From NCBI GenBank assembly GCA_937900985.1, contig CALCGM010000453.1, positions 1-13,440 on the forward strand: a DNA stretch of 13,440 nt, written 5' to 3'. This DNA is from an uncultured Planctomycetaceae bacterium (GTDB lineage Bacteria; Planctomycetota; Planctomycetia; Pirellulales; UBA1268). Position numbers and translations under genes: made by a program. The notes under the pieces were generated by a model. That model did no database searches, was not told the DNA's origin, and worked only from the letters and a program-made list of their open reading frames with translations. Positions 6,406 through 13,440 of this stretch are shown here, one piece after another (within the stretch, counting starts at the first letter, position 1; every line of letters begins with the position of its first letter).

Positions 6406-7428
6406 CTACGACGCTGCATCCACCGCAGCAGAGACCGGCCCGGCGGTAGCGATGCTCTTCCGCATCTCGGTGTCGGCCTGCAGGTTGCGGAGTTTGTAGT
6501 AGTCGATGATGCCGAGCCGGCCGCCGTCAAGCGATTCCGCAATCGCCTTGGGCACTTCGGCTTCAGAGGCCACGAGTGCAGCCCGCTTCTCTTCGATCCC
6601 GGCGACCATTTCCTGCTCTTTCGCCACGGCCATCGCCCGACGTCCCTCTGCCTTGGCTCGGGCCACGCGGGTGTCGGCCTCGGCCTGGTCGGCCTGCAGC
6701 CGGGCGCCGATGTTGCCGCCAACGTCGATGTCGGCGATGTCGATCGAGACGATCTCAAAGGCGGTGTTGGAGTCGAGGCGGCGGGCGAGCACGGTCTTGG
6801 AGATGCGGTCGGGATTTTCCAGAACGTCGCTGTGTTTGTCGGCGGAGCCGATCGCTGAGACGATGCCTTCGCCGACGCGGGCGATGATGGTTTCTTCCGT
6901 GGCACCACCGATCAGCTGATTGAGATTGGTGCGGACGGTGACGCGGGCACGGACCTTGAGCTGAATGCCATCTTTGGCCACGGAATCGAGGGAGTCGCGG
7001 CCGCTGTTGGGGCCTGGGCAGTCGATCACCTTGGGATAGACCGTGGTCTGCACCGCCTCACGGACGTTGCGGCCGGCGAGGTCGATGGCGGTGGCGAGTT
7101 TGTAGTCGAGCTCCGTCATCTTTGCCTTGTTGGCAGCAATCAGGGCCTGCACGACCAGCGGCACGCGGCCGCCGGCGAGATAGTGGGCCTCAAGCGACTG
7201 GCGAGTGATGCCGGTGGCGTCGCCCAGGCCAGCCTGCACCGCCATGATTTTGCTGCGGACGATGACCGTCGGATTGACCTTCTTGAAGCTCATCGCCACG
7301 AGGTCAAACAGGCCGATGCCTGCGCTCGAGGCATACGACTGCAGCCACAGCCGGAGGTATCTCGCCAGAAAGGCAAGGACCACGAGCACCGCAAAGATGC
7401 CCGCACCGAGGAAAACCAATGGCCACAT
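6406..7428 (-). CDS. floA: Flotillin-like protein FloA
   Basis: The 340-residue product matches the FloA/YqfA family closely in length and content. An N-terminal membrane-inserted segment (about 2–28) precedes the SPFH/band-7 domain. Signature stretches are SLEAHYLAGGRVPLVVQALI, ATAIDLAGRNVREAVQ, LIGGATEETIIARVGEGIVS and FEIVSIDIADIDVGGNIGA. A Glu/Ala-rich helical region (about 243–298, including QADQAEADTRVARAKAEGRR) drives oligomerisation in known flotillins. The end, DYYKLRNLQADTEMRKSI, is also FloA-like. FloA organises membrane microdomains on the inner face of the membrane. About seven extra residues between PKVI and DGI, compared with Bacillus FloA as I recall it, are a small oddity. 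The frame extends to ATG 7488, but ATG 7428 has GGAG 6 nt upstream and gives the family's usual N-terminus. It lies 126 bp after the short NfeD gene. Confidence 0.95.
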   Translation of the reverse strand: MWPLVFLGAGIFAVLVVLAFLARYLRLWLQSYASSAGIGLFDLVAMSFKKVNPTVIVRSKIMAVQAGLGDATGITRQSLEAHYLAGGRVPLVVQALIAANKAKMTELDYKLATAIDLAGRNVREAVQTTVYPKVIDCPGPNSGRDSLDSVAKDGIQLKVRARVTVRTNLNQLIGGATEETIIARVGEGIVSAIGSADKHSDVLENPDRISKTVLARRLDSNTAFEIVSIDIADIDVGGNIGARLQADQAEADTRVARAKAEGRRAMAVAKEQEMVAGIEEKRAALVASEAEVPKAIAESLDGGRLGIIDYYKLRNLQADTEMRKSIATAGPVSAAVDAAS

Positions 7429-7434
7429 AAGAGG

Positions 7435-7438
7435 CTCC
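7435..7438 (-). promoter_or_regulatory. Ribosome binding site fixing the floA start
   Basis: GGAG on the minus strand sits 6 nt before ATG 7428. This supports that start over ATG 7488, whose extra 20 residues do not look like a flotillin N-terminus. Confidence 0.55.
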
Positions 7439-7554
7439 AGAAACAAAACGCAGCGTTCCAAACGCCAGTGCCGAACCGACCACCACACTCCCGATGGTTG
7501 ATCGCCGGGATGGCTCCGTCAAGCAACGCCTGCCTCGGGTCAGTCCTTGGCTGC

Positions 7555-8181
7555 TCAGGAGTTGTCCCGCTGAAACTGCTCAAACTCGAAGTCTTCCAGG
7601 GTGCTCGAGAGGCCTGGCGGCGGCGGAGCAGGCTCCGCAGACGACGCCCCCAGCTCACGGCGGGTGGGCAACGGCGTGGCGTCGTCGCTGCTGACGAGTG
7701 GACGAACCACCACGCCCATGCCCTGCACGCCCACCGCCTCGACGATTGTGCCCAGGGCGATCGGGCCGGTCTCGCTGACGGCCTCGAGGGTCGTGCCGTC
7801 GATCTCCACGCTGCCCCAAGGGAGCATTTCGCGGACGACGCGGCCGCTGCGGCCCACCATGCCGCGGGCCCGTTTCCGCTGCGGCGACTCGGGCAAAACC
7901 TCCGAGGCATCTGGCGGTGGCGGCAGCACCCGCCGGCCCAGCGGCGTGCGTGGAAACCAGCGGAAGGCCATGATCAACACGCCAGGAACCGTCACCACCG
8001 CGGCGGTCAGAAAGAGCATCCCGATCGCCGGCCCCTGCTCGACAAAGGCCATCACGACCGCAGCCAGGATCGCCACCACGCTCACAAAGCCGAGGATGCC
8101 ACCTGAGGGCAGAAACACCTCGAGCACCATCACGAGCAGGCCGACCGCCAGCAGGATCACTGTCCAGAAAAGGGCATTCAT
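7555..8181 (-). CDS. Short NfeD-family membrane protein
   Basis: The product is 208 residues. Three hydrophobic helices at about 3–24, 27–48 and 52–75 include the NfeD-type EVFLPSGGILG turn. A loop follows, and then a C-terminal OB-fold domain (about 107–161: GMVGRSGRVVREMLPWGSVEI and ALGTIVEAVGVQGMGVVVRPL). An acidic tail rich in Pro and Ser ends the protein. It lacks a protease domain, as in the short NfeD class. The start overlaps the stop of the upstream gene as ATGA (8178–8181), with GAGG 4 nt before, so the two are probably translationally coupled. Short NfeD proteins usually partner with flotillins, and floA follows here. The frame extends upstream to 8439, but that part overlaps the previous gene and is not NfeD-like. 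Confidence 0.92.
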   Translation of the reverse strand: MNALFWTVILLAVGLLVMVLEVFLPSGGILGFVSVVAILAAVVMAFVEQGPAIGMLFLTAAVVTVPGVLIMAFRWFPRTPLGRRVLPPPPDASEVLPESPQRKRARGMVGRSGRVVREMLPWGSVEIDGTTLEAVSETGPIALGTIVEAVGVQGMGVVVRPLVSSDDATPLPTRRELGASSAEPAPPPPGLSSTLEDFEFEQFQRDNS

Positions 8182-10556
8182 GACACCTCGCGGACGAGCA
8201 CGCGTCCGCCCCGAATCTCCACGACCCGGACCTCTCGGCCCGGCTCGATCAGCCCACCTTCCACCGACACGTTCTGAAGACGACCCGCAATCCGCGCCGT
8301 GCCTGCCGGCGCGAGCCTGCTGGTGGTCACGCCTTCCAGGCCGAGCAGCTCCTCCAGCGGGTTGTGGGCGAGTTCTGCCGGCTCCGCATCTGGCGGCACC
8401 AGGAGCACATTGCGGAGCACCGGCGTCGACGGGAGCCACCGCCGGACGAAGATCGCCATCGCCAGGATACCTCCGGAGGCCGCCAGGATGCCCAGCAGCG
8501 ACGACTGCAGCTGCCGCAGCTGATAGTCGTTGGCCGGCACGATAAACGACTGGCTGGCCAGCACCAGCGAGCCGACAATCAAGAGCCCGCCGCCCAGCCC
8601 AAGCACACCGAAGCCGGGCAGGATGAAGATTTCCGCCGCCATACAGAAGAGCCCTGCCAGAAAGAGCATCACCTCCAGCCAGCCGGCCGTGCCCTGCAGG
8701 TACTGACTCCAGAAGTAGACGATGAAGGCCACCATCGCCACAAAGCCGCCGAGCCCCAGGCCCGGTGTGTGCAGTTCGATGTAGAGCCCTGCCCCGCCGA
8801 TCAGCAGCAGCAGCCAGGCCACGCCTGGCTGGGCAAGGGCATCGAAGAGCTGATCCGCCCAGCTCGGTTCGACGATCGCCATCTCGCCTTCGAGGCCGTA
8901 GGCGGCGGAAAACTCCGCGGCCGACTCCACCAGGTGTGCGGTCAAGCCGAGCGATTCGGCGGTGGCCCCCGTGACGCGGATGGGGCCGACCCCGATCTGG
9001 GGCCCTGCCTGCCAGGCATCGCGGTCGACCCGCTCGGCCAGTTCCTCGTCTGAGAAATAGCCCACCTGGCCGGTTGCGGCATCGCTGTAGCGACGCACGA
9101 CAATCCCTGGCGTGACCACTGCCAGAGGCAGCGACCAGGACCGGCTCCGTGGCTTGGCGACGCCCTCCCGCCAGGCCACCTGCAGCGACTCCAGGGCCCG
9201 GGCATCCATGGCCCCTGCCCCCTCACCCCCGAGCACGGCCTCCTCCGCCATCACCAGCTCATCGCAGGCCAGCGCCACAAGCGCCGCATCCGAGAGGGCC
9301 TCGTTGGGAACCCAGGCCACCGTGCGGACTGCCGTGGGGTCGAGGCCAGCGAGCGTGGTGGCCAGCACCAGGCTCTGCTCGGCGGAGCCGCCTGGGCTGT
9401 CGATCCGCAGGCAGATCAGGTTGGCTCCGTCGTCAACCGCGTCGGTCAGCCGGGCCCGCACCCGCGCGACGCGGGACGCATCGATCGCGCCGGCCAGTGG
9501 GATCTGCACCGCCCGCCAGCCACCATCAAGCGACGGATCGGCAGCCAGGGCCGCTGCCGGCACATCGAGCCCTCGGGCCACCTCGTCGGGCGAGTCGGCA
9601 AGCCACTGCACAAAGCCGGCCTCGCGAGCGTTGCGGGCGGAAAACACCAGGGGCGAAGGGCCCAGCTCTTCAACGTCGAGCACGGCAACACTCGCCCGCA
9701 GCCGGTCAACTTCCTCACGCGACGACACAAACCGCTCGCCGTTCGGTGTGCTCACCCGCACCGCCCGGGCGTCTGGATCGGCCATCGCCACGGCCACCGG
9801 TGGCGGAAAGGTCTGACGCCGCGACGCGATCTCGGCATAGGCCGCCCGCATCGACTCATCAACCCGTTCGGCGTCTTCTTCCACCGGCCCGAGCGAGGCA
9901 GTCGGGGCCATCACAATCTCTTCACAGGCCAGCGCCGCAAGCACGGCATGGCTGGTGATCGGCGACGAGACCCAGGCAACGGTCTTCACACCATCGAGCT
10001 GACGGCCGCTTAAAAACCGGGCGATCTCCAGGGAACGACCAAAGTCGCTCGGCCCCTCGACCGCGCCATCAAACCGCACCACCAGCAGCCCCCGCTGGCC
10101 GGCTTGGCTCCGCAGCTGCGGCAGCTGCCTCAGCACCGACGCGATAAACTGCGTGTCGCGGTTGCCCGTGATCGGCAGCCGCAGCGAGAGCGCCACGACA
10201 GGCGGAGCCGCCTCGGGCGGAGCGAGATGATCCTCAGGCTCATCCGCAGCGGCAGGGGGCTCCGGGCGTGCGGGCTGATCGACGACCTGCGGCCGTCCAC
10301 CGGGCTGTGGCTGACCGCGCGATTGAGGCGGTGCGTCGACTGTGGGAGCAGCGGGGGCGTCGGCCGGCTGGCCAGCGGCGTCGAGCGTGGGCACCTCCGC
10401 AAAGGGATCGTCGGGAAAGAGGTCGTCGGCCTGTGAGGCCCCCAGCACGAGCCCGGCAGCACACAAGACCGCCGACAGCAGACGAACGGCGATCCGGCCC
10501 CTCCAGCCGGGACGACCGACGCTCGTGCGACCACTTCCAGCATGTGCCATTCGCAT
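8178..10556 (-). CDS. nfeD: Long NfeD-family protein with two tandem ClpP/SppA-like domains
   Basis: The product is 792 residues. A signal peptide (hydrophobic about 22–40, cleavage near SQA/DD) is followed by a Pro/Ala-rich linker to about 115. A first ClpP/SppA-like domain (about 119–330) contains ITSHAVLAALACEEIVMAP, and a second (about 340–565) contains RIDSPGGSAEQS (Ser387-Pro-Gly-Gly) and ALSDAALVALACDELVMA. Five membrane helices follow (about 578–593, 600–620, 627–646, 648–667, 688–705), with GLYIELHTPGLGLGG and EIFILPGFGVLGLGGG turns. A C-terminal NfeD OB-fold ends the protein. Ser202 and Ser422 align by eye with the catalytic serine of NfeD/SppA proteases; the lysine partner is not obvious in either domain. 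Known long NfeDs cleave membrane proteins. ATG 10550 is an alternative start with better spacing to GGTGAG. This is the first gene of the floA operon. Confidence 0.93.
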   Translation of the reverse strand: MRMAHAGSGRTSVGRPGWRGRIAVRLLSAVLCAAGLVLGASQADDLFPDDPFAEVPTLDAAGQPADAPAAPTVDAPPQSRGQPQPGGRPQVVDQPARPEPPAAADEPEDHLAPPEAAPPVVALSLRLPITGNRDTQFIASVLRQLPQLRSQAGQRGLLVVRFDGAVEGPSDFGRSLEIARFLSGRQLDGVKTVAWVSSPITSHAVLAALACEEIVMAPTASLGPVEEDAERVDESMRAAYAEIASRRQTFPPPVAVAMADPDARAVRVSTPNGERFVSSREEVDRLRASVAVLDVEELGPSPLVFSARNAREAGFVQWLADSPDEVARGLDVPAAALAADPSLDGGWRAVQIPLAGAIDASRVARVRARLTDAVDDGANLICLRIDSPGGSAEQSLVLATTLAGLDPTAVRTVAWVPNEALSDAALVALACDELVMAEEAVLGGEGAGAMDARALESLQVAWREGVAKPRSRSWSLPLAVVTPGIVVRRYSDAATGQVGYFSDEELAERVDRDAWQAGPQIGVGPIRVTGATAESLGLTAHLVESAAEFSAAYGLEGEMAIVEPSWADQLFDALAQPGVAWLLLLIGGAGLYIELHTPGLGLGGFVAMVAFIVYFWSQYLQGTAGWLEVMLFLAGLFCMAAEIFILPGFGVLGLGGGLLIVGSLVLASQSFIVPANDYQLRQLQSSLLGILAASGGILAMAIFVRRWLPSTPVLRNVLLVPPDAEPAELAHNPLEELLGLEGVTTSRLAPAGTARIAGRLQNVSVEGGLIEPGREVRVVEIRGGRVLVREVS

Positions 10557-10572
10557 CGCTCACCGTGAACGG

Positions 10573-10601
10573 TTTACAGCCTGCCGACCGATTCCCATCA
10601 T
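10573..10601 (+). promoter_or_regulatory. Possible sigma-70-type promoter of pyrE
   Basis: TTTACA (10573–10578) and CATCAT (10596–10601) are separated by 17 bp in the 120-bp gap between the divergent nfeD and pyrE genes. The -35 matches the consensus at 5 of 6 positions and the -10 at 4 of 6. It is the best candidate on this strand, but in a GC-rich planctomycete such matches are weak evidence. Confidence 0.28.
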
Positions 10602-10676
10602 AGGCTCGTCAGGTCTGCTTCGCCTGAAACGGCAGCAACTGCGTGCTTCACGTCCCTTTCCCCAGCGAGCCCACGA

Positions 10677-11267
10677 ATGGACCCCTCCTCGCCTCAGCCC
10701 ACCGCAAACCTCTCCCAGCAGCTCATCGAGGCATTTGAGACCAAGGCTTTGCAGCGGGGAAGCTTTGTCCTTGCCTCCGGAAAGACCGCGAGTTTCTACC
10801 TCGATGCCAAGCAGGTCGTGCTCGACGCGGCTGGGGCGATGCTGGTTGGCCAGGCCGTGCTCGCCCGGCTGCAGGAACTTGGGCCGCTCCCCGACGCCGT
10901 GGGCGGGATGTCAATCGGCGCCGACCCGATCACTGCGGCGGTGGTCACCATGGCGGGCGTGGCAGGAGTTCCGCTGAAGGGCTTCATGATCCGCAAAGAG
11001 CCCAAAGGACATGGCCTCGGCCGCTACGTGGAAGGGCCAGTGAAGGCGGGCAACCGCGTGGTCATCCTTGAGGATGTGGTGACAACCGGTGGCTCGTCGC
11101 TGCTGGCGATCGACCGAGCGGAGGAGTTTGGCCTCTCCGTCGACCGCGTGGTGACGCTCGTTGACCGGCTTGCTGGCGGAGCCGATGCCTTTGCCGCCCG
11201 CGGCATCCCCATGGAGTCGATGCTCACAATTCGCGATCTTGGCATCGAACCAGCTGCTGCCAGCTGA
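10677..11267 (+). CDS. pyrE: Orotate phosphoribosyltransferase
   Basis: The product is 196 residues, normal for the family. It joins orotate to PRPP to make orotidine 5'-phosphate in pyrimidine synthesis, in the cytoplasm. The PRPP-binding motif is VVILEDVVTTGGSS at about 128–141. The catalytic loop RKEPKGHGLG is at about 106–115, with the family's Lys and His residues present. The substrate-side motif GSFVLASGKTASFYLDAKQV is near 28–47, and VGGMSIGADPITAAVV follows near 75–90. ATG 10677 is the first good start and has only a weak ribosome binding site. The gene stands alone here: no other pyr gene is beside it, and it is divergent from the nfeD–floA operon. The 160 bp after it (11268–11427) hold no clear terminator. 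Confidence 0.96.
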   Translation: MDPSSPQPTANLSQQLIEAFETKALQRGSFVLASGKTASFYLDAKQVVLDAAGAMLVGQAVLARLQELGPLPDAVGGMSIGADPITAAVVTMAGVAGVPLKGFMIRKEPKGHGLGRYVEGPVKAGNRVVILEDVVTTGGSSLLAIDRAEEFGLSVDRVVTLVDRLAGGADAFAARGIPMESMLTIRDLGIEPAAAS

Positions 11268-11413
11268 ACTGTCAGCCGGCTTCTCGGCGGCAACCGCCAG
11301 GACCTCCTCCTCGGCTTGCCGCCATCCCCACCACGGGCATAGTCTGCCAGAGGCGGATGGATGGAGCTGGGTGAGTGCGACAGCACCACGGCCCCGGTCT
11401 GGTGCAGGCAGGT

Positions 11414-11419
11414 GAGGAG
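11414..11419 (+). promoter_or_regulatory. Ribosome binding site of the HEAT/TPR gene
   Basis: GAGGAG lies 8 nt before ATG 11428. It is one of the strongest Shine-Dalgarno matches in the window and supports this start. Confidence 0.6.
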
Positions 11420-11427
11420 TCGTCTCG

Positions 11428-13296
11428 ATGAGTCTCTGGCGATCGATGCTCGGGATGCTCCTGGCGGTAGCGATGGCGTGGAGCTTCGTCACCAGTCCGG
11501 CGGGGGTGCTGGCTGCAGCAGCCACCGCAGAGCCCGCTGAGCAGATCGACTCCGCCCGCCTGGCATCGCTGGTGGAGCAGCTCGGTGATCCAGACTACGC
11601 CCGCCGACATGCAGCGATGCGGGAGCTTGAGCAGCTTGGCGGGTCAGCGATCGACCAGCTCCTCGAAGCCGCCGAAGAAAGCAACGACCTTGAGATCGCC
11701 CTGCGTGCCCGCTGGCTGGTGCACTCGATTCCACTGAGCCGGCCGCACGACTCGCCAGCGGTCACCAAGCTCCTCGACTCCTACAAGGCGTCGTCGCTCA
11801 GCGAGCGGGTGTCGATCATGCACCGCCTGCTGCGGCTGGACGATGCAGCAGGCATCGAACCCCTGGGCCGCTTGCTGCGGCTCGAACAATCCCCGGCCGC
11901 AGCCCGCGTGGCGGCGGCGCTGCTGGTTCGCGAATGGTCGGCTGGAGATCCTTTCTTCCGTCGCATGATGCCATTGATCCGAGCTGGCATCGGCGAGAGC
12001 CAGCGACCGGCGGCCGCGCTGGTGAGGGCCGTGGTTGACTTCGAAGACGGGCAGCCGCAAGCCATCGAGGCGATCCTGTCGGCGAGAGAAACGCTGCTGG
12101 CGGGCTCCGTGGAAGCCGGCGAGATGCCGGTGCCGCCACTCGATGCCTCAGATGAGGCGGCGGAGCTCTCCAGTGGTCTTGCCGACTCCACCAACCGGGT
12201 GTTCGACCGGCTATGGCTCAAGGCACTCGTCGCGGCCGAGCGGAAGGCCGAGGCAGTGCAGATTGCCGAAGCCCTGCTTGCCGACGTTCGCGACAGCAAG
12301 GGTGATGAGGCAGCGGCCTTTCTGGCGTGGTGTGTGGAACACGACCTCGCGGAGGTGGTCGAGACCCTGACGTTCACCGCCTCGGGAACGGTTGATGACG
12401 ACCTCTTCCTGTCGTTCGCAGCAGCCGTCGCCCTCACGGCAGCCGGCCAAGACGACCGCGGCGAGCAGACCGCAGCAGCAGCGAGTCGGCTTGCCGAGGG
12501 GGAGGCGATGGACCGTCTGCAGGCTGCTGTGATGCTCGCGAAGTGGGGAGCGACCGAGTGGGCCAGCCGCGAATACGGGCGGATCGTTGGCGATCCGCAG
12601 TCCCAGTCGATTGAGTTTGTGCTGACTGCGGTCATGTTCTCGGAGTTTCTGCACGACCAGGGCCGTGAAGACGAGGCCGCCAAGGCCCTCGCCGCGATCT
12701 TCCAGCCCCGGCCCCAAGAGAACGTCGACCCCGACACGATCCTGCGGCAGCTCAGCCGGGAACCCGCCACGACCCGTTCGCGAATGCTCTATTTCGAGGC
12801 GGTCGCCGCAGCCGAGCGGGGTGAACTCGGTCTGCAGCGGCAGAAACTCGAGGAGTCGATTCGCACCTCACCCAAAGATGTCGATGCCCTGATCGCGCTG
12901 CACGGGCTTGCCGAGGCCACGCCGTTGCAGCGGCAGACCGTGCGGCAGCAGATCGACGCCGCGCTCGCCCAGATCGAGAAAGAGATCGCCGCCAAGCCGG
13001 ACGAGCCCAACGGCTACAACGAATACGCCTGGCTGGCAGCCAACACGGCGGATGCCACCACCTCCCCCGACCGCCTCACGAAGGCCACCCGCTACTCGCA
13101 GCGGTCACTGGAACTGGCCTTCGACAACGCCAGCTACCTCGACACCCTCGCCCACTGCCATGCGGCCGAAGGCAACTTCGACCGCGCGATCCGAGCCCAG
13201 ACCCTCGCCGCCCGCTACGAGCCCAACAACAACACCATCCGCCGCAATCTCGCACGATTCCAGACCCTCGCCGCCCAAGCCGAAGGACAGGAGTAG
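11428..13296 (+). CDS. Exported HEAT/TPR-repeat protein
   Basis: The product is 622 residues. A signal peptide (hydrophobic about 8–32, ending GVLAAAATA) directs export. The N-terminal third is helical and HEAT-like: LVEQLGDPDYARRHAAMRELEQLGGSAIDQLLEA matches the pattern of a first HEAT repeat, and further helix pairs run to about 180. The central part is helical, Ala/Glu-rich and TPR-like (ALVAAERKAEAVQIAEALL; FLHDQGREDEAAKALAAIF). The C-terminus has clear TPR units: NEYAWLAANTADATTSPDRL from about 530, and SYLDTLAHCHAAEGNFDRAI with AARYEPNN after it. There are no enzyme motifs or C-terminal anchor. Such repeats form protein-binding scaffolds, so a periplasmic or surface interaction role is inferred. 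It may be co-transcribed with pyrE, 160 bp upstream, but a separate promoter is equally possible. A repeat array begins 41 bp after its stop. Confidence 0.86.
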   Translation: MSLWRSMLGMLLAVAMAWSFVTSPAGVLAAAATAEPAEQIDSARLASLVEQLGDPDYARRHAAMRELEQLGGSAIDQLLEAAEESNDLEIALRARWLVHSIPLSRPHDSPAVTKLLDSYKASSLSERVSIMHRLLRLDDAAGIEPLGRLLRLEQSPAAARVAAALLVREWSAGDPFFRRMMPLIRAGIGESQRPAAALVRAVVDFEDGQPQAIEAILSARETLLAGSVEAGEMPVPPLDASDEAAELSSGLADSTNRVFDRLWLKALVAAERKAEAVQIAEALLADVRDSKGDEAAAFLAWCVEHDLAEVVETLTFTASGTVDDDLFLSFAAAVALTAAGQDDRGEQTAAAASRLAEGEAMDRLQAAVMLAKWGATEWASREYGRIVGDPQSQSIEFVLTAVMFSEFLHDQGREDEAAKALAAIFQPRPQENVDPDTILRQLSREPATTRSRMLYFEAVAAAERGELGLQRQKLEESIRTSPKDVDALIALHGLAEATPLQRQTVRQQIDAALAQIEKEIAAKPDEPNGYNEYAWLAANTADATTSPDRLTKATRYSQRSLELAFDNASYLDTLAHCHAAEGNFDRAIRAQTLAARYEPNNNTIRRNLARFQTLAAQAEGQE

Positions 13297-13337
13297 GCCG
13301 TCTCTTCGCTCCACAAGCGAGGGGGCTCCTGATGGAA

Positions 13338-13440
13338 CGGGACGGGTCCTTGGGCCGCGAAGCGAATACGCCCGCAAGCGGGACGGGTCCTCGGGCCGCG
13401 AAGCGAATACGCACGCAAGCGGGACGGGTCCTCGGGCCGC
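13338..13440. repeat. 41-bp tandem repeat array, continuing past the window edge
   Basis: The unit CGGGACGGGTCCTCGGGCCG continues CGAAGCGAATACGC and ends in CAAG, 41 bp in all. It starts at 13338, 13379 and 13420, so two full copies and half of a third are visible before the sequence ends. The copies differ at few positions (for example CCTT against CCTC). The first 21 or so bases match the left arm of the repeat at 5471, including the preceding GGAA in the first copy. CCCGCAAGCGGG (13371–13382) is a small hairpin at the unit junction. It lies 3' of the HEAT/TPR gene. Confidence 0.85.

Noticed and set aside
7183..8106. Plus-strand open frame of 307 codons
   Set aside because: It is antisense to floA and the short NfeD gene, both confidently assigned; the product is His/Arg-rich without domains.
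8182..8439. Upstream extension of the short NfeD gene to 8439
   Set aside because: It would overlap the upstream NfeD gene by 260 bp out of frame. The ATGA overlap at 8178–8181 gives the expected hydrophobic N-terminus.
10440..10470. Possible lipobox (AVLC) in the long NfeD signal peptide
   Set aside because: Leucine precedes the cysteine, which does not fit a lipobox; SQA/DD is a normal signal peptidase I site.
13306..13320. Hairpin TCGCT-CCACA-AGCGA after the HEAT/TPR gene as a terminator
   Set aside because: The stem is only 5 bp and is followed by G's, not T's.
13338..13440. CRISPR array
   Set aside because: The units are contiguous 41-bp repeats without unique spacers, the core is also found elsewhere in inverted form, and no cas gene is present.

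Overview
The window is about 13.4 kb of high-GC bacterial chromosome. The gene content points to a planctomycete, most likely a Pirellulales-type lineage (inference). It combines an HpnN/MMPL-type RND transporter, exported SH3, HEAT and TPR proteins of the type common in that phylum, a double NfeD–flotillin (FloA) operon, and GC-rich palindromic intergenic repeats whose chance translations read RGPRTRPVP. No phage, plasmid, CRISPR, rRNA or convincing tRNA gene is visible.

Layout. Positions 1–2302 (minus) hold an RND/MMPL exporter whose 3' end runs off the left edge. It is divergent, across about 270 bp containing a perfect short palindrome, from an exported protein of unknown function (2572–3579, plus). 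That gene converges, with a 15-bp gap, on an exported two-SH3-domain protein (3595–5118, minus). A gene-free stretch of 666 bp (5119–5784) follows. It is packed with inverted and tandem repeats, including a cloverleaf-like palindrome, a 27-bp perfect inverted repeat around two 26-bp tandem units, and an orphan terminator-like hairpin.

Positions 5785–10556 (minus) form an apparent four-gene membrane operon, transcribed from right to left: a long NfeD-family protein with two tandem ClpP/SppA-like domains; a short NfeD, coupled by an ATGA start/stop overlap; flotillin-like FloA; and a small single-pass protein with a proline-rich linker. NfeD and flotillin proteins are a known pair in bacterial membrane microdomains. 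Translational coupling and close spacing suggest these four products act together in the membrane.

On the plus strand, pyrE (orotate phosphoribosyltransferase, 10677–11267) is divergent from that operon. A secreted HEAT/TPR-repeat protein follows (11428–13296). After its stop codon a 41-bp tandem array (13338–13440) begins and continues past the right edge. Its core matches the cloverleaf repeat at 5471–5543, so one dispersed repeat family lies 3' of two transcription units. These repeats are the least ordinary feature of the window. The protein content is otherwise typical accessory-core planctomycete sequence, and I see no clear new defence or mobile system.
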